Assembly (NCBI GenBank): GCA_947451525.1
Contig: CANFZM010000002.1
Location: 124,001 to 188,000 of the forward strand
Source: Flavobacteriaceae bacterium
Lineage (GTDB): Bacteria; Bacteroidota; Bacteroidia; Flavobacteriales; Flavobacteriaceae
Direction of reading: 5' to 3'
Length of the DNA: 64,000 nt
How positions within the stretch are numbered: position 1 is the first letter of the stretch; every line of letters begins with the position of its first letter. The notes below the pieces were generated by a model. That model did not search any database and was not told where the DNA came from. It saw only the letters and a program-made list of their open reading frames with translations. Both the position numbers and the translations under genes were made by a program. Shown here in pieces: positions 41,410-51,156 of the stretch.

Positions 41410-44400
41410 CTACTCCAAATGCTTAAAATGTTTCTCGTTTTTATACACCAAACACAATATACTTGGCAATACGATTAGCAATAAAGGCATTGCAATTAGA
41501 AATCCACCAATGACTGCAATCGCCAAAGGTTGGTGTAATTCTGAACCTGTACCTATTCCAATTGCTAAAGGCAAAAGCGCAATTATAGCCCCTAAAGCCG
41601 TCATTAATTTTGGACGCAATCTCGTTGAAATGGAATAGATTATTGATTGATTTACGTTTCGAGTTAATTTGAATGTTTCTCTAAATTGCAGAAAAGTAAA
41701 AATGGCATTTTCTGATATAATACCAACGATCATAATAATACCAGTATAACTTCCAACATTTAAGGGAGTTCCAGTTATAAAGAGCAATATGTAGCTTCCT
41801 GAGATGCCTAACACAGAAATTAGAAGTATAGTTAAAGCAATTCTAAAATCTCTAAACAAAAATAAAATAACACCAAAAATCAACAAGGATGAAGCTATTA
41901 AAATCATTAATAATTCTCTAAAAGATTGTTGTTGGTCTTTGTAAGCTCCTGCATATTCAATATAATAACCAGTTGGCAAATGAATATCATTAGTAACTTT
42001 AGTCTGAATTTCTTGCATGACACTTCCTAAATCTCGGTTGTCTAATCGTCCTGTTATGACACTCATCATTTGAAGATTTTCACGCTCAATTTCGGCAACA
42101 CCCTTTTGGACAGAAATTGTAACCAAACTCGAAATAGGTATAGATTGTCCGTTGGGTAAAAATATTTTGAGTTGTTTGATGTCCTCCAAACTTCGCTTCT
42201 GACCATTAGCATAAATCAATCTGATTGGCGTTTGTTTTTCATTTTCTAATAAACTGCCAACAACATTACCTTCTAGTGCTGTTTGCATTTGAAATTGCAA
42301 ATCGGTAGGTGTAATTCCATACTGAGCTAATTTTGAATAATTGGGTTCAATATTTACAGCAGGACCAGCCAAAACAATTCCATCAAAAACATCCGCAGTT
42401 CCTTTTACTTTTTCAACAATAGCAGTAACTTCTTTGGCTATTTTTTGCAACTGGGCTTGGTTGTTTCCATATACTTTTACTTCGATTGGCGAAACGGAAC
42501 TCATTAAATCACCCAACATATCGCCAATAACCTGTCCAAAATCTATTCGCAATGCGGGTTGTGTGGCTTCTACTTTAGCTCTAATTTCATCAATCACATC
42601 GTTACTGGTTTTACTTCGTTTTTTCTTTAGTTGAATTAAATAATCACCTCGATTGGGTTCTGTTATGAAAAAGCCCATTTGCGTTCCCGTTCTTCTGCTA
42701 TATGCTTCAACTTCGGGAACTTTAATGATTATTTTTTCTACCTCGGTAAGCATTCTATCGGTTTCCTCAAGCGAAGTTCCCGGTGGACTTTCATAATCCA
42801 AAATGATACTACCTTCATCCATTTCGGGTAAAAACCCTGTTTCTAAATTTGGTAAAATGATAAAAATAGAGAGCACTAGAACGATACAAAAAACAATGCT
42901 AATAATAGGCTTTTCAATAAAATAAGCAACCCATTTTTGAGTTTTTACTTCATGTATTTCGAACGTTACTTGTTTTTCAGAAGTTGTTTTTTCTTTTTTG
43001 GTAAGCAACAAATAAACTACCGGAAGCAGCAACCAAGTGACAAAAAATGAGCAAACCAGTGTAATAATCATCGTATCCGTTAACACTTTGAAATAAGAAC
43101 CTGCTACACCACTCATCAAAACAAAAGGGAAAAATATCACAATCGTACTAATGGAAGAACCAACCATTGCAGGAAATAAGTAGTGAATCGCTTTTTGCAA
43201 AAGTGTTACCGTTGGTTCGTCAGGATGCTCTTCGTGTGTTCGGTGAATTTGCTCAACAACTACAATCGCATCGTCTATAATCAATCCCAAAGCAGCTGCA
43301 ATCGCACCCAAAGTCATAATATTGAACGTTCCTCCCGTGAGATACAAAACAATAAGTGTTAACCCTAACGTTACAGGAATCGTTATCAAAATGGTGGCAC
43401 TTGCTTTGGCAGACTTCAAAAACAGTACAGCAACAATTATGGCTAATAATAATCCAATTAATAAACTATCGGTAACACTTTTTACTGCATCATTTACAAA
43501 AGTAGCCTGCTGATAATAAGGCGTTATTTTGATTCCGTTTGGAAGTATTTTTTTTAAATCTTCTAATTTAGAATTCATGGCATCTGTCAACGAAATCAAA
43601 TTGGAATTGGGTTGTTTGATAACCGCAACCAGAATGCTTTCCTTGCCATTGGCATTGACTTTTATATATTCTTTGGCTTCTTTAATTTCAACAACTGCGA
43701 TGTCTTTTAGGGTGACTATTCCTTTTCCGTTATTGCTGATAACTAGATTTTCGAGTTCGTCTTTTTTATCCACTTGCGCATCGGTAATGGTTAAATACAA
43801 ATAGCGATAATCAGATAAATAACCATTCGATTTTATAAAATTAGTTTGGTTTAAAACTTGTGAAATAACATTTGGTGTAATACCCAATGCTGCCATTTTA
43901 TCAAAATCCAAAGACAACCAATATTCTTTTTCTTTACCTCCAATAATTCGAATTTCGGAAACACCATCAATTTGAGAAAGGAATGGCTTGATAGTAAAAT
44001 TGGCTATCTTTTTTAACTCAATCGCAGATTTCCCTTTACCTTCGATTGCATAACCAATAACTGGAAGAATAGAAGGATTCATTTTCTCCACCGTGATTTG
44101 TGTATCTGGCGGTAAATCATTTTTGATTTGGTTAATTTGTGCTTCTATTCTGGTTTTGCCCAAATCAATATCCGACTTCCAATCCATAAAAGCTGAGATT
44201 TCACAACTCCCACGACTGGTTGTACTGCGAACGGTTTTTAAATCCTGAACTTTTTTAATAGCATTTTCAAGTGGTTTAGTAACCGTAATCATCATTTTGT
44301 CTATGGGTTGTTGTCCCGCATCGGCAATGATTTTAATTTTTGGAAAGGTAATTTCGGGAAATAAACTAGTTTGCATTTTTGAATACGCAAAAAATCCACC

Positions 44401-44463
44401 CAAAATAATTAGGAAGATAACGGCACTTAAACCGTTTTTATGTTTTACAAAAAAGTTGTTCAT
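41410..44463 (-). CDS. RND efflux inner-membrane permease (AcrB/CusA-like)
   Basis: A 1017-residue RND pump with 12 membrane helices and two large periplasmic loops. TM4 carries the proton-relay Asp397-Asp398 (ALGLIIDDAIVVVEQ), typical of hydrophobe-type (HAE) pumps. CusA-type metal pumps have a different TM4 motif, but the N-terminal half resembles both, so drugs, dyes or metals remain possible. It works with the adaptor (44469-45383) and the TolC-like channel (45388-46626), which lie upstream in the operon with small gaps. Confidence 0.92.
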   Translation of the reverse strand: MNNFFVKHKNGLSAVIFLIILGGFFAYSKMQTSLFPEITFPKIKIIADAGQQPIDKMMITVTKPLENAIKKVQDLKTVRSTTSRGSCEISAFMDWKSDIDLGKTRIEAQINQIKNDLPPDTQITVEKMNPSILPVIGYAIEGKGKSAIELKKIANFTIKPFLSQIDGVSEIRIIGGKEKEYWLSLDFDKMAALGITPNVISQVLNQTNFIKSNGYLSDYRYLYLTITDAQVDKKDELENLVISNNGKGIVTLKDIAVVEIKEAKEYIKVNANGKESILVAVIKQPNSNLISLTDAMNSKLEDLKKILPNGIKITPYYQQATFVNDAVKSVTDSLLIGLLLAIIVAVLFLKSAKASATILITIPVTLGLTLIVLYLTGGTFNIMTLGAIAAALGLIIDDAIVVVEQIHRTHEEHPDEPTVTLLQKAIHYLFPAMVGSSISTIVIFFPFVLMSGVAGSYFKVLTDTMIITLVCSFFVTWLLLPVVYLLLTKKEKTTSEKQVTFEIHEVKTQKWVAYFIEKPIISIVFCIVLVLSIFIILPNLETGFLPEMDEGSIILDYESPPGTSLEETDRMLTEVEKIIIKVPEVEAYSRRTGTQMGFFITEPNRGDYLIQLKKKRSKTSNDVIDEIRAKVEATQPALRIDFGQVIGDMLGDLMSSVSPIEVKVYGNNQAQLQKIAKEVTAIVEKVKGTADVFDGIVLAGPAVNIEPNYSKLAQYGITPTDLQFQMQTALEGNVVGSLLENEKQTPIRLIYANGQKRSLEDIKQLKIFLPNGQSIPISSLVTISVQKGVAEIERENLQMMSVITGRLDNRDLGSVMQEIQTKVTNDIHLPTGYYIEYAGAYKDQQQSFRELLMILIASSLLIFGVILFLFRDFRIALTILLISVLGISGSYILLFITGTPLNVGSYTGIIMIVGIISENAIFTFLQFRETFKLTRNVNQSIIYSISTRLRPKLMTALGAIIALLPLAIGIGTGSELHQPLAIAVIGGFLIAMPLLLIVLPSILCLVYKNEKHFKHLE

Positions 44464-44468
44464 TACAA

Positions 44469-45383
44469 TTAGTTTTTAATCACTTTTACCTTAATCGTAT
44501 CAGCTACGCCGTAATTTCCTGTTAGCAAAATTTTATCGTCACGAGTTAAAACTGGCGATAAAATTTCAATTTTATCTTCGGTTTGAATTCCTTTTTTAAT
44601 TGGAATTTTTATAGCTGTATTGTCGTTTATCATTTTCATAATCCAAAAATCCGTTTCCGTTTCATCACTCAATACTGCCGATTTTGGTAGCGATATTGTT
44701 TTGGAATTCGATGATTTGTTTATTCTGACTTTTACAATTAAATTCTCTGGAATATCTTGTTTCCCATTTATTTTTAATACAACATTCTGAGTTTGTGAAG
44801 TTGCATCAACCGTTGGCATAAATTTTTGAACTGTTGCTTTTCTTGTAGTGCCATCGGGCAAAGCAACATTCAATTGTTGCCCAACTACGATATATCTTTT
44901 CAGTTCATAGGGCAAACTCAATACTATTCCAAAACTTTTAGTGTCATTTATTGTCACCAAAGCATCACCATCCTGAACATAATCTCCTTGTTGCACATTA
45001 ACCATCGTTACAATTCCGTTAGTGTTAGAGCGAACTCGAATAGCACCACCAAAGTTGAGTGTTGGATCTATTTTATTAATGGTGTTTCCCAACACTTTTG
45101 CTTCACGAGTTTTGATTGAAAACAATTCCTTTCCGTTAGTTACAAAATCGTTAACCGAAACATTAACCGAGTTCAAATAACCTGTTGCATTGGCTTTTAT
45201 AGTATTTTTTACCAAATAGGTTGCCGTTGCATTAAGGTCAATATAACTTGCAATTCCCGAAGTGTCAATTGTAGTTAAAGTTACTGGAACGCTTGCATCA
45301 ATTGGTTTTTCTACTACATTGGTATCTTTACAAGAAATAAAGAAAGTAGTGATTAGAATAAAATATAGGATAGATTTTTTCAT
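44469..45383 (-). CDS. RND periplasmic adaptor subunit (MFP family), lipoprotein
   Basis: A 304-residue membrane-fusion lipoprotein (lipobox FISC). It has the biotinyl-lipoyl-like domain halves (IKANATGYLNSVNVSVNDFVTNGKELFSI and RSNTNGIVTMVNVQQGDYVQDGDALVTI), a short hairpin and beta-barrel, and a C-terminal membrane-proximal domain. I chose the ATG at 45383 (MKKSILYF), 4 bp after the TolC-like gene ends; longer frames from 45395 or 45419 overlap that gene. The hairpin is short, as in CusB-like adaptors. Confidence 0.88.
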   Translation of the reverse strand: MKKSILYFILITTFFISCKDTNVVEKPIDASVPVTLTTIDTSGIASYIDLNATATYLVKNTIKANATGYLNSVNVSVNDFVTNGKELFSIKTREAKVLGNTINKIDPTLNFGGAIRVRSNTNGIVTMVNVQQGDYVQDGDALVTINDTKSFGIVLSLPYELKRYIVVGQQLNVALPDGTTRKATVQKFMPTVDATSQTQNVVLKINGKQDIPENLIVKVRINKSSNSKTISLPKSAVLSDETETDFWIMKMINDNTAIKIPIKKGIQTEDKIEILSPVLTRDDKILLTGNYGVADTIKVKVIKN

Positions 45384-45387
45384 AATA

Positions 45388-46626
45388 TTATTCATTAGAA
45401 CTCCAATAATTGATTTCATTAATGAGTTGAAGTTTATTGATTTTATTTTGCGAAATTGAATTGTTTATAGTAATCACATTGCCAATAGCAATTACAAAAT
45501 CGGTGATTTGAGCATCGCCTGTCAGTAACAATTTTTTATTTGCTTCAATCAGTGCATCCACAATTTGAAGTTGGGATTGTAATTGATTTTCAATGGCAAC
45601 TGCTTGTTTTAATTTCTGATTGAGTATCAATAATTGCTGTTGATACTGTTTATTGAAATTAGCTTTATAAGCTAAGTTAGTAGCCAATGCTGTTTCATTC
45701 TTTTGATGCTGCAATGATTTTTTATTGCCATCATAAATAGGAACAGACAAACCTAACCCAACACTAAACCCAAAATTTTTATGCGCTTCATAAGTAAGAC
45801 TTGATAAATATCCTGCATCACCTAATAATGACAAGGATGGTTTATAGGCATTATCAATTAGTTTGTTTTGGTTGATAATTTTAAGACTATCTACTTCAAA
45901 TTGTTTTGCAAATACAATTTTGTCAGCAGATTGGATTGTCTTTAGCGTAACATCGGGCTTTTTTAAATTCACGAAAGTGGTATCGGCTTCTCCCGATAAG
46001 TAATTGAGCAATCCCAAATCATTTTGATATTGCTGCTTCAATTGTAAAACTTGTAATTCCTGTTGCTTTATGGTAGAAAGGAAAACCAAATAATCGGTTT
46101 GTTTGTATATGGAATTTTGGGTTAACTTCTTAAGAATGGTAGCTTCATCTTTGAGTAATGATGCCATTTTTTGGTTGTAATCCAATTGTTCAGCACTTCC
46201 CGAAGCAGTAATGTATTGAGCAGTAATTAATTTGTTTACATCTTTACTGGCGATTTTTTTGTTTAAAACTAATGATTCTTTGAGCAGTTGAAAACTTTCC
46301 GCTTGCGAATTAACTTGGTTTTTACCAATAATTTTTTTATTTACGCCAACTAGTCCTGAAATAGTTTGTCCATTACTTAAAGCCGTGTCATATCCAAAAC
46401 CATTCAAAACTGGAGCATAATTTGCATTTAAGTTTCCTGCAATTTGAGGTTTATAATTGGCTTTATTCAACAAACTATCTATGGAATTCGATTTAATTTG
46501 ATTGGATAAATCTTTTAGCAAAGGTGAATTTGTTTGTGCTTTTTCCATATAAAAGCGTAAGTCCTTTTCTTGCGAAAAAGACTTGACACTAAACAAAACA
46601 AGGATGAAAAAAAAGGTTGATTTCAT
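45388..46626 (-). CDS. TolC-family outer-membrane channel
   Basis: A 412-residue outer-membrane efflux protein with a signal peptide (MKSTFFFILVLFSVKSFS). The repeated TolC-type alpha-barrel region is seen in long helical segments (LQVLQLKQQYQNDLGLLNYLSGE and LNQKLKQAVAIENQLQSQLQIVDALIEANKKLLLTGDAQITDFVIA). It is the exit duct of the tripartite RND system encoded downstream. The gene starts 29 bp after a beta-propeller gene, so all may share one transcript. Confidence 0.88.
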   Translation of the reverse strand: MKSTFFFILVLFSVKSFSQEKDLRFYMEKAQTNSPLLKDLSNQIKSNSIDSLLNKANYKPQIAGNLNANYAPVLNGFGYDTALSNGQTISGLVGVNKKIIGKNQVNSQAESFQLLKESLVLNKKIASKDVNKLITAQYITASGSAEQLDYNQKMASLLKDEATILKKLTQNSIYKQTDYLVFLSTIKQQELQVLQLKQQYQNDLGLLNYLSGEADTTFVNLKKPDVTLKTIQSADKIVFAKQFEVDSLKIINQNKLIDNAYKPSLSLLGDAGYLSSLTYEAHKNFGFSVGLGLSVPIYDGNKKSLQHQKNETALATNLAYKANFNKQYQQQLLILNQKLKQAVAIENQLQSQLQIVDALIEANKKLLLTGDAQITDFVIAIGNVITINNSISQNKINKLQLINEINYWSSNE

Positions 46627-46655
46627 TGTATTAATTTACTCAAAATCAATTAGTA

Positions 46656-47675
46656 TTACTTAGCACTTTCAACTACCAAAACAACAAAAGAATTTGGAAT
46701 TAAACTAGCGCGTGGTTTTGGATTTTCTGTTGTTGGTTCTGGTTTAGCACCAAAATCAGCTGTCGATAAATACAATTGGTCAGTCGATTTATTTAAGGCA
46801 ATGGTTCTAGCCCCCTTTTGTGTTTTTACTGTTTCCTGAACTGAAAAGGCATTTGCATTTTCTTCTTTGACAACGGTAATAGTTCCTATTCCATTGGAAC
46901 TAAAAGCCAATTTCCTTTTGGCATCAAAAGTCACTCCATCACAACCATCATCAATTGGTAAGGTTTTGATGATTTTCCCATTAGTGGCATCAACCACAAT
47001 CATTAAATTATTACCACAAACCGAGAACAATCTGTTTGTTTCCAAATCTATGGCAAGCCCCGACGGTTCATCTCCAGGAGCGATGCTCCAAGTAGCAATC
47101 ACTTCAAGAGTTTTGGTATCAATGGTTTTGATTTGGTTTTTATCTTCAATATTTACATAAATCAATCCTTTGGCGTTGGTCACAGAAAATTCAGGTTTGC
47201 CATCAAGCGGAATGTTTTTTATAATTTTATTGGTAACAGCATCAATAACTGTGGCATCACTGCTTTTGGCATTATAAGTAAATACCTTTTGCGAAAATTT
47301 ATCATATAGAACAGCATCTGGTTTTTGTCCTTGAATAATAACTTTTTCAATTAGTTCAAAAGTGGTAAGATTAACAATCGTAACAGCATTGTCTTTGCCA
47401 TCTGTAATAAACGCTTTATTCAAATCATTGGCAATAGCAATACCATGAACTCCTTTAGTATCGGGAATGGTCGCTATGGTTTTATCGGTTTTTAAATCAA
47501 CCACATTCACCACACTCCCGTGCGACACAAATAAGTGTTGGTTTACATCGTCAACGGCAAGATAGTCCCATCCTTCATCGCCAACAATATTGATTTTTTT
47601 AGATACTTTATACGTTTGCGCTATGCAACTACTAATGCAAAAACTTATAAATAGAAGGGAAATTATTTTTTTCAT
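46656..47675 (-). CDS. Secreted YVTN/YncE-like beta-propeller protein
   Basis: A 339-residue exported protein with a signal peptide or lipobox-like end (ISSCIAQ). Seven-bladed propeller repeats are visible: LFVSHGSVVNVVDLKTDKTIATIP, AFITDGKDNAVTIVNLTTFELIEKV, VFTYNAKSSDATVIDAVTNKIIKNI, and similar. The family (YncE and cytochrome cd1-like) often binds ligands or metals in the periplasm. Proximity to the RND operon suggests a role with the exported substrate, but none is proven. Confidence 0.82.
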   Translation of the reverse strand: MKKIISLLFISFCISSCIAQTYKVSKKINIVGDEGWDYLAVDDVNQHLFVSHGSVVNVVDLKTDKTIATIPDTKGVHGIAIANDLNKAFITDGKDNAVTIVNLTTFELIEKVIIQGQKPDAVLYDKFSQKVFTYNAKSSDATVIDAVTNKIIKNIPLDGKPEFSVTNAKGLIYVNIEDKNQIKTIDTKTLEVIATWSIAPGDEPSGLAIDLETNRLFSVCGNNLMIVVDATNGKIIKTLPIDDGCDGVTFDAKRKLAFSSNGIGTITVVKEENANAFSVQETVKTQKGARTIALNKSTDQLYLSTADFGAKPEPTTENPKPRASLIPNSFVVLVVESAK

Positions 47676-47724
47676 AGTCTTATTTTTAAAGTGTAAATAT
47701 CTGAATTACTTTTAGTTTAAATGG

Positions 47725-48492
47725 TTATTTTAGATTTAAAATCATGCCTAAGCCCATTTGATTTCCGTTATAAAAAGGAGCAATCATTCCTGTACTGATA
47801 TTCTTTTTAGATTTAAAAATATGTTTATTTACATAAGGGAAAATCCAGTAAGCCACTTTAGTACTTAAAATTCCTATTCCAGCACCTGCGGCTACATCTG
47901 TTAACCAGTGTTTATTGTTATAAATTCTGAAAAACCCTGTTCCAGTAGCTACAATATATCCTGATATTCCATACCAAACAGAAACATCTTTATATTCTTG
48001 CCACATAAATTCTGCTCCTGCAAAAGCTGTAGCGGTATGACCTGAAGGAAATGAATTAAAACCACTCCCATCGGGGCGTTCCACTTTGGTTGACGACTTT
48101 AAACCCATCACTGTGCCTGACATTAATAAGTAAGATGTACCAAGAATTATACTCCTGTCACGCAAATTATTTTTGCCTTTTATTCCGCATAAATTTAAAG
48201 CATAAACCGACAATGCGGGAGCGTATTGTGAATAATCATCAATGGTAAGTTTGCCATCAATGTCGTCTGTCACTTCATTTCGTATTCCTAAATTGAAATC
48301 CTTTAAATCATCACTTGCTAAACCAATAACTCCATAGCCAATCAATAAGGTTGGAATAATTAATTGTTTATATTTAAACTTTAAATTTTCATTGCTTATG
48401 CTGTCTTTTTTTGACAGTTCCTGCGCATTTAATAAATAAAATGGGAGTACTAAAATTAGTAAAATTAGATTTTTTGTAGGGATGCTCATCAA
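47725..48492 (-). CDS. PAP2-superfamily membrane phosphatase
   Basis: A 255-residue protein with a signal peptide and a C-terminal PAP2 domain: motif 1 KSSTKVERP near residue 129, motif 2 FPSGHTATAF (His) near 146, and motif 3 with RIYNNKHWLTDVAAG (R ... H ... D) near 190-205. The family hydrolyses lipid phosphates or undecaprenyl diphosphate in the envelope. It sits between the propeller gene and the PepSY-like gene; the link to efflux is only positional. Confidence 0.86.
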   Translation of the reverse strand: MMSIPTKNLILLILVLPFYLLNAQELSKKDSISNENLKFKYKQLIIPTLLIGYGVIGLASDDLKDFNLGIRNEVTDDIDGKLTIDDYSQYAPALSVYALNLCGIKGKNNLRDRSIILGTSYLLMSGTVMGLKSSTKVERPDGSGFNSFPSGHTATAFAGAEFMWQEYKDVSVWYGISGYIVATGTGFFRIYNNKHWLTDVAAGAGIGILSTKVAYWIFPYVNKHIFKSKKNISTGMIAPFYNGNQMGLGMILNLK

Positions 48493-48643
48493 AATTGATA
48501 ATTACTGTTTTTTAATTTGAATGACACAAATATGAAATACAATTCTATTTAAAATCTATGTGAGTTTAAGAAAAATTATATAAAAAAAAGGAAGCCAGTT
48601 TTTACACTAACTCCCATTTTATTTTAAAACTAAAAGTTTAAAA

Positions 48644-49063
48644 TTATTCTTTTACAGCTGTGCCATCTGCTTTAAAAGCAAGGCTTTTACTTTTTAATCC
48701 TTTTTTCAGGTCAAGTTCATAAATGATTCCGTGTTTAGCAGTTTCCGTTTTATCTGCTTCTGCAATTTTCCAATCACTATATTTCATTTTAACGTTAGCT
48801 AAAACGGCTGCGGGTAAACTTGAAGCTTTAATTTCTTGTTCCGTTTCTAACCAAGTACCATCTTGACCGAAATTAGCAGAAATTTTTTCGCCATTGAGCG
48901 TGAATTCTGCCTCCCATTCCTTTGGACCTTCCTTACCCCAACTAACTTTCGTTGCCGTAGGGAATTTTTTCGTAAAAGCATCAGATACCACTTTTGGTGG
49001 TGTGCTTGCAAAAGAGCAACTGTATATAAATACAATTGCTAAAATCATCATTACTTTTTTCAT
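48644..49063 (-). CDS. PepSY-like exported protein
   Basis: A 139-residue exported protein (signal peptide MKKVMMILAIVFIYSCSFAS). It has two PepSY-like/beta-lactamase-inhibitor-like repeats: VVSDAFTKKFPTATKVSWGKEGPKEWEAEFTLNG and VLANVKMKYSDWKIAEADKTETAKHGIIYELDLKKG. In Bacteroidota such genes often accompany two-component systems, and here one lies immediately upstream on the same strand. A signal-sensing or regulator role is inferred. Confidence 0.82.
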   Translation of the reverse strand: MKKVMMILAIVFIYSCSFASTPPKVVSDAFTKKFPTATKVSWGKEGPKEWEAEFTLNGEKISANFGQDGTWLETEQEIKASSLPAAVLANVKMKYSDWKIAEADKTETAKHGIIYELDLKKGLKSKSLAFKADGTAVKE

Positions 49064-49155
49064 AATATCTTTATTTAATTTTATTGTAAATTATTTTACA
49101 GTACAAACCTAATAATCAAATCTATTTTGATTCTATTCTAATACTGTGGCAATTG

Positions 49156-50427
49156 TTATTTATTCGTTAATGTAAACCGATGCCTATTGGCAATGAATTT
49201 ATATTTTAGCGATAATCCACTTACTTCAGCGATTTCATTTGCAATGGATAAACCCAATCCAATGGATAAATGTGATGTGGAGTTTTTTTGAAAACGTTTA
49301 AAAAGTAATGCCATGTTCAATGGTTCCTCAATACCTGTGTTATGTATAGTTAGACTGGTAGCTTTAATAAAAATCACAATACTTCCCTCTGCTACATTAT
49401 GTCTAATGGCATTTTGTAATAAATTATTAATTAGTATCAAACATAAATCAGGATTCATAGTTATTAAAAAATCTTCTTCGATGTTTTTGAGTACAACTAT
49501 TTTATTAGCTTTAATATGCTCTTCAAATAAAACTAACGAATTATCAATTATTTTTTCGACAGACACCTTTTCAGTAGTTTTAAATTGTCTGTTTTCAATT
49601 TTAGTCAATAATAAAAGGGATTGGTTTAAACGTATTAATTTAGAGCAAGCATCTTCAATACCGGCTATTAACTTCATTTCATAGTCTTTCAAATTCTCCG
49701 ATTGAATAAGCAAATCAACCTTAGATTTTATAACTGCCAATGGCGTTTGTATTTCATGTGAAGCATTTTCAGTAAATCGTTTTTGACTGTTATAATCAGA
49801 CATCATTTTATCCATCATAGCACTGAGGGAATCATTCAAAGCTGAAAATTCTTTTATAGTCGTTAATTCAAAATTAGGTAACACATCGTCACTGGCACGA
49901 AATTCCTTTAAAGAAGATACAGTCTTGTAAAATGGTTTCCACAAGGTTTTAGAAACCCAAAAATTAATAAGCATCGAAATCAGAAAAAGAAAAAACAATA
50001 TAAAAACAAGCAGGTAAAATATCCCTCTAACCAATTCGTCAAATTCTATAGTGCTACGCCAAATCTTAATTTGATAATTGGTATTTCTAAAGGAAACATT
50101 GGATGTAATCATCCTGTTCGGTGCTAATTCATTTTCTTTTTTATCCAAAATTAACGTATCTGCAAACACAGGTTTAGCTACTGCTTTAGGATTAAATTTG
50201 GAAATGGTTTTAATTTGAGCTTCACCGCTTTTGGTGATTAACTTCAAAGCTACTGCTTCATTTTCTTTTAAGTATTGCTCAACTTGTGCTGAACGATTTA
50301 ATAGTAACTCATTATTTCCATCCTGCACCTCTTTTGTGACGATGTAATAACAAACAAAACCCGACAATATTAATATTGGAATGCTGAATAACAGGTAGTA
50401 AAGACTGGTTTTAGCTAGTAATTTCAT
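49156..50427 (-). CDS. Sensor histidine kinase
   Basis: A 423-residue two-TM kinase. It has an N-terminal helix, a periplasmic sensor (about 30-130), a second helix (IFYLLVFILFFLFLISMLINF), a HAMP-like linker, H-box FTENASHEIQTPLAV with the phosphorylated His near residue 224, N-box NNLLQNAIRHN and a G-box GLGLSIANEIAE. It overlaps its response regulator by 4 bp. The position next to the RND operon points to efflux control, with an unknown ligand. Confidence 0.92.
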   Translation of the reverse strand: MKLLAKTSLYYLLFSIPILILSGFVCYYIVTKEVQDGNNELLLNRSAQVEQYLKENEAVALKLITKSGEAQIKTISKFNPKAVAKPVFADTLILDKKENELAPNRMITSNVSFRNTNYQIKIWRSTIEFDELVRGIFYLLVFILFFLFLISMLINFWVSKTLWKPFYKTVSSLKEFRASDDVLPNFELTTIKEFSALNDSLSAMMDKMMSDYNSQKRFTENASHEIQTPLAVIKSKVDLLIQSENLKDYEMKLIAGIEDACSKLIRLNQSLLLLTKIENRQFKTTEKVSVEKIIDNSLVLFEEHIKANKIVVLKNIEEDFLITMNPDLCLILINNLLQNAIRHNVAEGSIVIFIKATSLTIHNTGIEEPLNMALLFKRFQKNSTSHLSIGLGLSIANEIAEVSGLSLKYKFIANRHRFTLTNK

Positions 50428-51104
50428 TCCACAGTTTTAAAATTATAACCTATTCCGTAGATGGTTTTCAGATAATCTTCACATTTTTTTTCCAGTAACT
50501 TTTTTCGTAGATTTTTTACATGGTTGTATATAAAATCAAAATTATCCAATCTATCGGCGTTGTCCCCCCAAAGATGTTCCGCTAAAGCATTTTTACTAAC
50601 CACACGATTTTTATTGGCTATAAAATAAAGTAGTAAATCATATTCTTTAGAGGTCAAAATCACTGCTTTATTATGAACAAAAACACTTCTTTCAACTGGA
50701 AGAATTTTAATTTCATTGACAATAATTTCTAAATTACCATCAAAACTTTTTCGTCTAATTAAGGCTTTTATTCGGGAATTAAGTTCCGACAAATGAAAAG
50801 GTTTAGGCAAATAATCATCCGCACCTAAATCTAAACCATAAATCTTATCATCAATCGAATTTTTTGCCGAAATGATAATAATTCCAGCTTTTGATTTCTT
50901 CAGCTTTATTTCTTTGATTAAATCCAATCCAGAACCATTGGGCAACGTAATATCTACCAAGATGCAATCATAGTCATAAATCGCTATTTTCTGCTCTGCT
51001 TTACCATAATCAGAAGCAACTTCAACAACATTACCTTCCATTTCAAAGTATTGTTGGATACTTTTTTGCAATTCCAATTCATCTTCGATTAATAATATTT
51101 TCAT
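50424..51104 (-). CDS. OmpR/PhoB-family response regulator
   Basis: A 226-residue regulator. The receiver has Asp residues in IEDE and the phosphorylated Asp in CILVDITLPNG (about residue 51), with Lys in YLPKPFHLSEL. The C-terminal winged-helix has LLLYFIANKNRVVSKNALAEHLWGD and NLRKKLLEKKCEDYLKTIYGIGYNF. It should activate or repress the neighbouring efflux and envelope genes in the - strand direction. Translationally coupled to the kinase gene. Confidence 0.93.
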   Translation of the reverse strand: MKILLIEDELELQKSIQQYFEMEGNVVEVASDYGKAEQKIAIYDYDCILVDITLPNGSGLDLIKEIKLKKSKAGIIIISAKNSIDDKIYGLDLGADDYLPKPFHLSELNSRIKALIRRKSFDGNLEIIVNEIKILPVERSVFVHNKAVILTSKEYDLLLYFIANKNRVVSKNALAEHLWGDNADRLDNFDFIYNHVKNLRKKLLEKKCEDYLKTIYGIGYNFKTVE

Positions 51105-51156
51105 AGTTGGTAAAGTAAGTAGTAATACAAATCTACAGTAAATTATATAATCGTAT